A DNA stretch of 16,377 bases from an uncultured Rhizobiaceae group bacterium (GTDB lineage Bacteria; Pseudomonadota; Alphaproteobacteria; Rhizobiales; Rhizobiaceae): assembly GCA_937951455.1 (NCBI GenBank), contig CALFBU010000154.1:1-16377 (forward strand), in the 5' to 3' direction. Position numbers and translations under genes: made by a program. Shown one piece after another: positions 1-5,841 of the stretch; the stretch's first letter is position 1; each line of letters opens with the position of its first letter. The notes under the pieces were generated by a model. It saw only the letters and a program-made list of their open reading frames with translations. It did no database searches and was not told the DNA's origin.

Positions 1-693
1 TGAACATGCATCCGCACCTTCCAGCGGTGAAGACATGGCCTTGCGATAGTTTTCTCCTCTTCCCCCCAGAAAACTTGCAAGCAGCGAAATACCTTCCTGT
101 CGCCCACCTTTTTGAATCTGTGTTAATGTGTTAACTGGAAAATCAGGGCGTAGAATGTCTTGTGAAAAATATCGTGATAGTTTCTCAACTTCTGCTGTTG
201 GCCATTCCTGTCTAGCGGGCAGCGGATAACCCGCTTCGCCCATCATGGCGTCCCATCGGTTAGCCCAACCGTTGCGAGTATCAAGGGCGCGAAAGACTCC
301 ATGCTGCATATATTCATGCCATGGAATGTTGTTTGATTTCAGAATTCGTCCAACTGCCAGATCGCATTTGAACGTCCAAAAATTTCCGGTTTCCTGATGT
401 GAATGAACGGATGCAACGTTCAATTCTGATGCAAGTTTTTCAAAAGCCGCAACTGCGTCCCCTTTGAAAAACAAAAGTGGAATGCCAAGCTTTGCCATTT
501 GGGTTTTCAACGGTTCAAGCGATTGTTCAATAAATTGCCATTGTCTGTGTGAAGTGTCCGGTAATGACCAGTATTCAGGCTCAATCACGTACACCGCAAG
601 TATCTTGCCACGCTTACGCGCGCAAAAGAGCGCTGCATGATCTTCAATACGAAGATCGCGTTTCAACCAGACGATGTTAATGGGTTCATGCAT
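1..693 (-). CDS. Cryptochrome/photolyase family protein (partial, 3' end beyond left edge)
   Basis: Reading the minus strand from the ATG at 693 gives 231 codons open to the window edge. Members are flavoproteins that repair UV-induced pyrimidine dimers with light or act as light sensors. The start, MHEPINIVWLKRDLRIEDHA, is the typical opening of the N-terminal Rossmann-like antenna domain (about residues 5-135). Further in come a VIEPEYW segment, a DTSHRQWQFI segment and a SHQETGNFW motif close to the HEETG/WTY signature of the superfamily. The FAD-binding helical domain, with the Trp electron-transfer chain and dimer-contacting residues, lies mostly outside the window, so repair enzyme and cryptochrome cannot be told apart here. 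It starts 21 bases after the rluA stop, is probably cotranscribed with it, and has only a weak ribosome binding site. An out-of-frame ATG at 689 leads to a stop within nine codons. Confidence 0.85.
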   Translation of the reverse strand, partial: MHEPINIVWLKRDLRIEDHAALFCARKRGKILAVYVIEPEYWSLPDTSHRQWQFIEQSLEPLKTQMAKLGIPLLFFKGDAVAAFEKLASELNVASVHSHQETGNFWTFKCDLAVGRILKSNNIPWHEYMQHGVFRALDTRNGWANRWDAMMGEAGYPLPARQEWPTAEVEKLSRYFSQDILRPDFPVNTLTQIQKGGRQEGISLLASFLGGRGENYRKAMSSPLEGADACS

Positions 694-714
694 AAAGACT
701 ATCTAGGTATCATC

Positions 715-1419
715 CTAAAACGGACAAGGGTCTTTGAATGTGACACGATCGCCGTTCTTGGGGTGATAAACTTCCAGTCTCTCAGCATGTAAGAGTAATC
801 GCTCGGACATGGCAACCGCATGAGGTGGCGCATAAAAACTGTCGCCCAAAATCGGATGCCCTAATTCTTGAAGGTGAACCCGCAATTGATGCGAGCGACC
901 TGTCTTGGGATATAGTTCCAGCCGCGTTGTGTTTTCTCCACGCGAAATAACTTTCCAGTCCGTAATCGCTTCACGCCCAAAATAGGTATCAACCATTTGC
1001 TTGGGGCGGTTATACCAATCGGTGCGCATTGGTAGGTCAATGTGACCGCTATCTTCTTTGACGATACCAATCACTTCAGCAATATAGGTTTTCTGCGTTT
1101 GCCGTTTTTCAAATTGAAGTCCCAGATGACGATGCGCTTGCGGGTTCAGTGCCATAATAAAAATGCCGGACGTACCGCGGTCAAGCCGATGCACGACGCG
1201 CGCGGATGGAAACTCTTTTAAGGCGCGCGTTTCCAGGCAATCTGTGTGATCTTCCTTGTTTCCAGGAACGCTCAATAAATTCGCAGGCTTTGATAAGACC
1301 AACACATCATCATCTGAATGAATGATGTTCAATCCATGGTTAGGCGGAGGCGCATAGGTAAACTCTGGCGGTGGCGTATTTTTACTTTTCGCCAAAGGGC
1401 CGTGATAGCCCTTACGCAT
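715..1419 (-). CDS. rluA: RluA-type pseudouridine synthase (23S rRNA 746 / tRNA 32)
   Basis: This cytoplasmic enzyme converts uridine to pseudouridine in RNA; E. coli RluA acts on U746 of 23S rRNA and U32 of several tRNAs. The 234-residue protein has no N-terminal S4 domain, which favours RluA over RluB/C/D-type enzymes. The catalytic motif is HRLDRGTSG with nucleophile Asp80. A DWYNRPKQ segment (about 134-141), PKTGRSHQLRVHL (171-183) and LGHPILGDSFYA (186-197) match RluA closely. The first 30 residues, proline-rich, vary in the family. The ATG start overlaps the end of the hydrolase gene by 8 bases and has no clear ribosome binding site, so translational coupling is likely. Confidence in the family is high; the exact substrates are inferred from E. 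coli. Confidence 0.9.
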   Translation of the reverse strand: MRKGYHGPLAKSKNTPPPEFTYAPPPNHGLNIIHSDDDVLVLSKPANLLSVPGNKEDHTDCLETRALKEFPSARVVHRLDRGTSGIFIMALNPQAHRHLGLQFEKRQTQKTYIAEVIGIVKEDSGHIDLPMRTDWYNRPKQMVDTYFGREAITDWKVISRGENTTRLELYPKTGRSHQLRVHLQELGHPILGDSFYAPPHAVAMSERLLLHAERLEVYHPKNGDRVTFKDPCPF

Positions 1420-2194
1420 GAATGAGCGTTTCTACAGTGCGAAGCAAAAGGGCAATATCCTGTTCGCGTGACAATCGATGATCGCCGTCTTTAATCAGCG
1501 TCATGGAGACATTCTCATCAGGCAGATGCGTAATCAGTTTCATCGCATGGGTATAAGGCACATCAGGGTCATTCATGCCTTGCAAAATATGAACCGGGCA
1601 GCCCGTTTCAATCATGCCTTTCATGACGCGGTTATCATCGCCATCATCAAACAGGGCTTTGGTGAAGATATTCGGCTCATCTGAATATTCAGACGGCTCT
1701 TCCATAAATCCGCGCGTTTCCAATTGAGATTTTTGATCGTCCGTTAATTCAGGCTTCATCAACTCATGCGGAAAATCGGGAGCAGGCGCGAGCAATAATA
1801 GAGCTTTAAGGCGATGGCTTTCCCCACGTTTTGCAAGCTCTTGCACCATCCGAAGTGCCACCCATCCGCCCATCGAAGAACCAACCAGAATATGAGAACC
1901 CTCAGCGCATTTTGCATCAAAAACTGCAAGGCTTTCTTCGAGCCAACGTGAAATTGTACCGCCGATAAATTCACCGCCCGATTCACCGTGGCCAGAATAG
2001 TCGTGACGGCATGAAGCATGGCCTTTTTCTTTAGCCCATTGGTCGAGCGCTTCTGCCTTGGTGCCAATCATGTCGGAGCGATAACCGCCAAGCCAGACAA
2101 GACCGGGCGATTTGCCCTCAAGATGCCTGATTGCAATATTTCTGGCGTTATTTCCTTCGCCAACTTCAATAAATTCAGGGGGTTGATGGGTCAT
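1412..2194 (-). CDS. ABHD10-like alpha/beta hydrolase
   Basis: This 260-residue serine hydrolase has a full catalytic triad. In the numbering from the ATG the nucleophile is Ser107 in GSSMGG, the likely acid is Asp209 in GMNDPDVPY, and the base is His239 in DGDHRLS. The segments GLVWLGGYRSDMIGTKA and CRHDYSGHGESGG resemble human mitochondrial ABHD10, an acyl-protein thioesterase and acyl-glucuronide esterase, and the related alphaproteobacterial proteins. The bacterial substrate is unknown; an esterase or thioesterase activity is inferred. No signal peptide or membrane segment is present. The frame can be extended 10 codons to a TTG at 2224, but the ATG at 2194 preceded by GTGAG is the better start and fits the family's N-terminus. 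It is first in the minus-strand unit with rluA and the photolyase gene and is divergent from infC. Confidence 0.85.
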   Translation of the reverse strand: MTHQPPEFIEVGEGNNARNIAIRHLEGKSPGLVWLGGYRSDMIGTKAEALDQWAKEKGHASCRHDYSGHGESGGEFIGGTISRWLEESLAVFDAKCAEGSHILVGSSMGGWVALRMVQELAKRGESHRLKALLLLAPAPDFPHELMKPELTDDQKSQLETRGFMEEPSEYSDEPNIFTKALFDDGDDNRVMKGMIETGCPVHILQGMNDPDVPYTHAMKLITHLPDENVSMTLIKDGDHRLSREQDIALLLRTVETLIHA

Positions 2195-2224
2195 TTTACA
2201 CTCACGATTAGAACGGGATATCAA

Positions 2225-2371
2225 TAACTTGTTTAAACGCGTAAATCAAAGGCGTGAACAGATGAAAGTTTCTGTTAAACTTGGATAAGAAAAATACATG
2301 ATTTTTGAATTGAATCATGTTATTAGATGCACCATCTTCACAAAATATTGAGAAGAAAACAGAAACAACCC
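2225..2371. promoter_or_regulatory. Divergent control region between hydrolase and infC
   Basis: This AT-rich stretch must hold the promoters of the minus-strand hydrolase unit and of infC. I could not pick a convincing -35/-10 pair for either. A perfect 8-base inverted repeat, ACATGATT at 2296-2303 and AATCATGT at 2313-2320 with a 9-base centre, lies here and could be an operator or a weak hairpin in the infC leader. Confidence 0.35.
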
Positions 2372-2387
2372 GGAGAATACGACCATT
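2372..2387 (+). promoter_or_regulatory. infC: infC ribosome binding site and AUU start codon
   Basis: GGAG at 2372-2375 sits nine bases before an ATT codon at 2385-2387, from which an IF3 N-terminus of typical alphaproteobacterial type is read. No in-frame ATG, GTG or TTG lies between the upstream stop (TGA 2349-2351) and the TTG at 2448. The AUU start of infC is the classical basis of IF3 autoregulation in E. coli: IF3 discriminates against initiation at AUU, so excess IF3 represses its own translation. Confidence 0.8.
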
Positions 2388-2924
2388 CGCAGACCACATA
2401 GAGCACAAGCGCCCCAAAAAGGTGGGCCGCGTTCAAACCTAGACATTTTGTCAGAAGAAGTGCAACTCATTGATGCCGAAGGTGAAAATCACGGCACTGT
2501 TCCGATTGAAAGAGCCAGAGAGATTGCACGCGAACAAGGTTTAGACCTTGTCGAAATTTCACCAAACAACAATCCGCCCATCTGTAAAGTTCTGGATTTT
2601 GGGAAATATAAATTCCAGGCTCAGAAAAAAGCTGCTGAAGCGCGCAAGAAGCAAAAGACGCAATCCGTCAAGGAAATCAAAATGCGTCCGAACATCGACA
2701 CGCATGATTATGACGTGAAAATGCGCGCGGTTGAAAAGTTCCTGGGCGAGGGTGATAAGGTCAAGGTAACGCTACGCTTCAGAGGCCGCGAAATGGCTCA
2801 CTTGGAATTGGGCATGCAGTTGTTAAACCGTGTTAAAGAACAGCTTGAAGGCTCCGCGAAAGTAGAAGCCGAACCAAAACTCGAAGGCCGTCAAATGATG
2901 ATGGTCGTTGCGCCGGTTAAATAG
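2385..2924 (+). CDS. infC: Translation initiation factor IF-3
   Basis: IF-3 binds the 30S subunit, prevents early joining of 50S and checks start codon-initiator tRNA pairing. The protein is 179 residues when read from the ATT at 2385, matching the usual length (180 in E. coli). The N-domain begins [18 protein letters not shown] and continues with [12 protein letters not shown] and LDLVEISPN; a lysine-rich linker helix ([18 protein letters not shown]) precedes the C-domain with [21 protein letters not shown] and [16 protein letters not shown] start at TTG 2448 would remove 21 conserved residues and has no good ribosome binding site. It is the first gene of the infC-rpmI-rplT-pheST region. thrS, which precedes infC in E. 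coli, is not here. Confidence 0.95.
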   Translation: MRRPHRAQAPQKGGPRSNLDILSEEVQLIDAEGENHGTVPIERAREIAREQGLDLVEISPNNNPPICKVLDFGKYKFQAQKKAAEARKKQKTQSVKEIKMRPNIDTHDYDVKMRAVEKFLGEGDKVKVTLRFRGREMAHLELGMQLLNRVKEQLEGSAKVEAEPKLEGRQMMMVVAPVK

Positions 2925-2946
2925 ATAAAATTGACTCGTTTTTGCT

Positions 2947-2976
2947 TGCATAAACGCTCCAAATAGTCTTTATGCA
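2947..2976. repeat. Inverted repeat after infC
   Basis: TGCATAAA at 2947-2954 and TTTATGCA at 2969-2976 form a perfect 8-base inverted repeat with a 14-base centre, starting 22 bases after the infC stop. The stem is AT-rich and has no T-run, so it is not a convincing terminator; an mRNA stability or leader element is possible. Confidence 0.35.
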
Positions 2977-3021
2977 CATTATTGATCGTCTGGCAGGGCA
3001 TGCCATGATGGTTTTAACGCG

Positions 3022-3054
3022 AGCTCCGCTTTGGTCAGCGGGGCTTTTGATTTT
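3022..3054 (+). terminator. Terminator-like hairpin in the infC-rpmI intergenic leader
   Basis: AGCTCCGCT (3022-3030) pairs with AGCGGGGCT (3037-3045) as a 9-base stem with one G-U pair and a 6-base loop, followed by a T-rich run interrupted by GA. It could end part of the infC transcripts, or act as an attenuator or a ribosomal-protein-responsive leader for rpmI-rplT. A second stem (3055-3061 with 3065-3071, one G-U) follows directly, ahead of the rpmI ribosome binding site. Confidence 0.55.
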
Positions 3055-3093
3055 CCGGAACTTGGTTTCGGTATTAATTTTAAGGAGAGCGAA

Positions 3094-3294
3094 ATGCCCA
3101 AGATGAAGACCAAATCAAGCGTGAAGAAACGCTTTAAAACGACTGCTAGCGGCAAAGTTAAAGCTGCAGGTGCTGGTAAACAGCACGGCATGATCAAACG
3201 TTCCAACAAGTTCTTGCGTAACGCACGTGGCACCATGGTGCTTTGCGATGCAGATGCAAGAATCGTCAAGCAATTCATGCCTTACTCAAAGTAA
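3094..3294 (+). CDS. rpmI: 50S ribosomal protein bL35
   Basis: This 66-residue basic protein of the large ribosomal subunit has the expected bL35 opening, [20 protein letters not shown], then [18 protein letters not shown] and a C-terminus ending FMPYSK. The ATG at 3094 is preceded by AAGGAG at 3082-3087 with a 6-base spacer, a strong site; the open frame extends upstream to about 3031, but that part is leader sequence. It lies between infC and rplT as in most bacteria and is separated from rplT by 28 bases. The family is unmistakable. Confidence 0.96.
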   Translation: MPKMKTKSSVKKRFKTTASGKVKAAGAGKQHGMIKRSNKFLRNARGTMVLCDADARIVKQFMPYSK

Positions 3295-3322
3295 GCGCAA
3301 TTAAAATTCAGGAGCATAGATC

Positions 3323-3724
3323 ATGGCTAGAGTAAAACGCGGCGTCACCGCACACGCAAAACACAAAAAAGTTCTAAAAAAAGCTAAAGGCTATTATGGC
3401 TCGCGCAAAAACACGATCCGTGTTGCACGCCAAGCTGTAGAGAAAGCGGCTCAATACGCATACCGCGACCGTAAAACCAGAAAGCGTAATTTCCGTTCAC
3501 TATGGATTCAGCGTATCAACGCTGCTGCCCGTGAGCACGGTCTAACATACGCACGTCTGGTAGATGGCCTTACAAAAGCAGGTATCGAAGTTGACCGCAA
3601 GGTTCTTTCAGACATCGCAATCCACGAGCCGGCAGCATTTGGCGCAATGGTTGCAAAAGCAAAAGACGCTTTGGCATATTTGAAAAATCACACAGAAAAC
3701 GAATTTGAAGGCGCTGTTAAATAA
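3323..3724 (+). CDS. rplT: 50S ribosomal protein bL20
   Basis: bL20 binds 23S rRNA early in large-subunit assembly and in E. coli and Bacillus also represses its own operon by binding the leader mRNA. The 133-residue protein begins [20 protein letters not shown] and carries the family landmarks [33 protein letters not shown] and [16 protein letters not shown]. It is about 15 residues longer than the usual 118 because of a C-terminal tail ([20 protein letters not shown]), common in alphaproteobacteria. AGGAG lies 8 bases before the ATG. An intrinsic terminator-like hairpin follows the stop codon. No sequence here proves autoregulation. Confidence 0.96.
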   Translation: MARVKRGVTAHAKHKKVLKKAKGYYGSRKNTIRVARQAVEKAAQYAYRDRKTRKRNFRSLWIQRINAAAREHGLTYARLVDGLTKAGIEVDRKVLSDIAIHEPAAFGAMVAKAKDALAYLKNHTENEFEGAVK

Positions 3725-3754
3725 GCAGCGGGTTTCAAACTCTGAAGTATTACG

Positions 3755-3788
3755 AAACCGCGCTGGCTTATAAGCTGGTGCGGTTTTT
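3755..3788 (+). terminator. Intrinsic terminator or attenuator between rplT and pheS
   Basis: From 3755 to 3786 the sequence folds on itself continuously: AAACCGC (3755-3761) with GCGGTTT (3780-3786), extended inward through 3762-3769 with 3772-3779 using three G-U pairs and leaving almost no loop. Five T residues (3784-3788) complete a textbook terminator. It stands 31 bases after the rplT stop and 53 bases before the pheS start. The upstream segment 3728-3736 can pair with 3754-3761, apart from one bulged G, and would then disrupt the hairpin, so regulated read-through into pheS is possible. Confidence 0.75.
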
Positions 3789-3841
3789 CATTTTGGGCTA
3801 AGGCTTGTATCAAACAGAGCATTAAAAAAGAACGTAAAAAC

Positions 3842-4924
3842 ATGACTGATATCGCAGAACTGGAAACATCAATCCGCGCAGACATTGACGTAGCTGCCGA
3901 TGAAGCAGCCCTAGAAGCGGTTCGCGTGGCTTCACTTGGCAAAAAAGGCTCGATCTCGGATGTGATGAAGACCCTGGGCAAGATGAGCGACGAAGAGCGC
4001 AAGGTTCAAGGCCCAGCCCTAAATGCACTAAAAGCGTCGATCACAGAAGCAATTAACGAGCGTAAGGAAGTCTTGAAACGTGCGACGATGGAAATCCGTT
4101 TGGCCTCTGAAAAGACAGACGTAACTCTGCCAGTGCGTCAATCGCCATCAGAGGCTGGTCGCATTCATCCTATTTCTCAGGTCATGGATGAGATTACGGC
4201 GATTTTTGCAGACATGGGTTTCTCGGTTGCAGAAGGCCCGGAGATCGAAACGGATTATTACAACTTCACCGCGCTAAACTTCCCAGAAGGTCACCCAGCA
4301 CGTGAGATGCACGATACATTTTTCATGCAGGAAGACGAAAAAGGCGAGCGCAAAGTTCTGCGCACGCATACATCGCCAGTACAAATTCGCACGATGGAAA
4401 ATCAGGAACCGCCAATCCGCATCATTATACCTGGCAAGACATACCGATGCGATGCAGATGCAACACACTCACCGATGTTCCATCAGTTGGAAGGCTTGGT
4501 GGTAGACAAAAAAGCTAACATCGCAAACCTGAAATGGGTGTTGGAGGAGTTTTGCAAATCCTTCTTTGAAGTTGATAACGTCAACATGCGTTTCCGCCCG
4601 TCGTTCTTCCCGTTCACGGAACCATCTTTGGAAGTCGATATCCAGTGTGATCGCTCGGGCAATGAAGTTAAATTCGGTGAAGGCAATGACTGGATGGAAA
4701 TCCTGGGCTGCGGCATGGTGCATCCCAATGTGCTGCGCTCTGGTGGTCTGGATCCGGACGTCTATCAGGGCTTTGCATGGGGCATCGGCATCGACCGCAT
4801 CGCCATGCTAAAATACGGAATGCCGGACCTGCGCGCCTTCTTTGATGCGAACGCACGCTGGATGAAGCATTATGGCTTCAGACCGCTAGATATGCCGACA
4901 TTGTTTGGGGGACTTTCACAATGA
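3842..4924 (+). CDS. pheS: Phenylalanyl-tRNA synthetase alpha subunit
   Basis: This is the catalytic alpha subunit of the cytoplasmic alpha2beta2 enzyme that charges tRNA-Phe. The 360-residue protein has an N-terminal helical tRNA-binding region (about 1-95), then class II aminoacyl-tRNA synthetase motifs: motif 1 around [14 protein letters not shown] (109-122), motif 2 around [14 protein letters not shown] (172-185), and motif 3 at [17 protein letters not shown] (310-326). Ala312 corresponds to the residue of the phenylalanine pocket known as Ala294 in E. coli. The ATG has only a weak AAGAAC-like site upstream. The gene overlaps the next gene by four bases (ATGA). It is intact. Confidence 0.96.
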   Translation: MTDIAELETSIRADIDVAADEAALEAVRVASLGKKGSISDVMKTLGKMSDEERKVQGPALNALKASITEAINERKEVLKRATMEIRLASEKTDVTLPVRQSPSEAGRIHPISQVMDEITAIFADMGFSVAEGPEIETDYYNFTALNFPEGHPAREMHDTFFMQEDEKGERKVLRTHTSPVQIRTMENQEPPIRIIIPGKTYRCDADATHSPMFHQLEGLVVDKKANIANLKWVLEEFCKSFFEVDNVNMRFRPSFFPFTEPSLEVDIQCDRSGNEVKFGEGNDWMEILGCGMVHPNVLRSGGLDPDVYQGFAWGIGIDRIAMLKYGMPDLRAFFDANARWMKHYGFRPLDMPTLFGGLSQ

Positions 4925-5418
4925 CCAGATTTTCAGATGCCGCTTTATTAAAGGGCGATTTTGCGACCATGTTGCAGAACCCGCCAAAGGATTCTGAGTG
5001 GAGCAAAACTTCTTGTGACAACAGTGCAGAAGAAGCGGCCAAGTCGGTAGCCCAGCAGATTTTTGCAATGCGTGAGCAGTTGGATCCCAAAACTGAAAAG
5101 CTTGAAGTGATTACGTTTTCATCAATGGGGCCGATCAAGGTGTTGGGCATCATGCCGATTGATGGCGACCTGATGCGCATTGATGGGTTAAACCCTGCGG
5201 ATCTTTCTCCAGTTTCAATTGTCCAGCACGTGGAGCAAATGTCTCTAACGTTTACCAAAGCTAAAGTGAAATCTGAAAATCCGGAAGAACAGCCCGATGA
5301 AGATGATGGCGGACAAATTGGTTTTGTCATTTTTGATGAGCTAAAGACCAGAAAGAAAATACGCGCTGCCGCCAAGCGAAAAAAGCCTGCAACGCGCAAG
5401 AGAACAACCAAAAAATGA
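4921..5418 (+). CDS. Conserved protein of unknown function with basic tail, possibly DUF6173
   Basis: This 165-residue soluble protein has no signal peptide or membrane segment. The core (about residues 55-115) is a probable small beta domain: [20 protein letters not shown], then a [18 protein letters not shown] segment. That pattern resembles my recollection of DUF6173, with its QHVSQ motif, but the link is tentative. An acidic stretch ([10 protein letters not shown]) leads to a short beta segment and a strongly basic tail rich in Lys and Arg ([21 protein letters not shown]), suggesting nucleic-acid or ribosome contact. Its ATG overlaps the pheS stop by four bases and has GGGGGA upstream; it overlaps the GFA gene in the same way. 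Cotranscription with pheS and pheT is therefore likely, but no role in tRNA charging can be claimed. Confidence 0.75.
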   Translation: MTRFSDAALLKGDFATMLQNPPKDSEWSKTSCDNSAEEAAKSVAQQIFAMREQLDPKTEKLEVITFSSMGPIKVLGIMPIDGDLMRIDGLNPADLSPVSIVQHVEQMSLTFTKAKVKSENPEEQPDEDDGGQIGFVIFDELKTRKKIRAAAKRKKPATRKRTTKK

Positions 5419-5825
5419 TTAGCCATCGTGGACATTGTAGATGTGAAGGCGTTGTGATTTTGGCCAACTGTGAGCCGGAAATTACGGTCTTCTGTCATTG
5501 TGATGATTGTCGCAGATCATCAGGCGCACCCGTTCTTGCTGCGGTGAGTTTTGAAAAAGCGCACATCGAATGGCAAGCTTCAAGCACATTGGCAAAATAT
5601 GTAAACGGCTCTTGCACCAGACTGTTTTGTAATCAATGCGGTTCGCCAATCGCGCAAGAACATGAGAGTGCACCAACGCGAACCTATTTCAATACAGCTT
5701 TTATGGACGAGCCTGAGCGCTATCCGCCAACGGCCCACTCTTATGCACCAGAACAATTAGCATGGTTAGAATTAAACGATACTTTGACGAGACACGAAAA
5801 AACGTTCTCGATTGAAGCGAAGTAG
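5415..5825 (+). CDS. GFA/CENP-V family zinc-binding protein
   Basis: This 136-residue protein has the Mss4-like zinc fold of the GFA (glutathione-dependent formaldehyde-activating enzyme) family. Cysteines fall as expected: Cys8 and Cys10 with Cys72 and Cys75 (CNQCG) for the structural zinc, and Cys27, Cys29 and Cys32 (CHCDDC) for the second site. A hydrophobic segment, GAPVLAAVSFEKAHIEW, follows, and the C-terminal part has the usual YFNTAFMDEPERYPP pattern. Most family members are uncharacterised and few have the formaldehyde-related activity that gave the name, so no substrate is assigned. The start overlaps the preceding stop (ATGA at 5415-5418), and pheT begins 16 bases after the stop, so the gene is embedded in the phe operon. 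Confidence 0.88.
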   Translation: MISHRGHCRCEGVVILANCEPEITVFCHCDDCRRSSGAPVLAAVSFEKAHIEWQASSTLAKYVNGSCTRLFCNQCGSPIAQEHESAPTRTYFNTAFMDEPERYPPTAHSYAPEQLAWLELNDTLTRHEKTFSIEAK

Positions 5826-5841
5826 ATAACGGAACGATGAA

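Noticed and set aside
2448..2924. infC read from TTG at 2448
   Set aside because: It loses 21 residues of conserved IF3 sequence and lacks a suitably placed ribosome site; ATT at 2385 explains the data better.
3725..3841. T-box riboswitch or Phe-rich leader peptide upstream of pheS
   Set aside because: No T-box consensus and no start codon with Phe codons was found; only the terminator and a possible competing stem are present.
4878..5498. 206-codon minus-strand open frame opposite the gene at 4921-5418
   Set aside because: The plus-strand gene has ATGA overlaps on both sides, a good ribosome site and a protein-like composition; the minus frame overlaps two plus genes and matches no pattern known to me.
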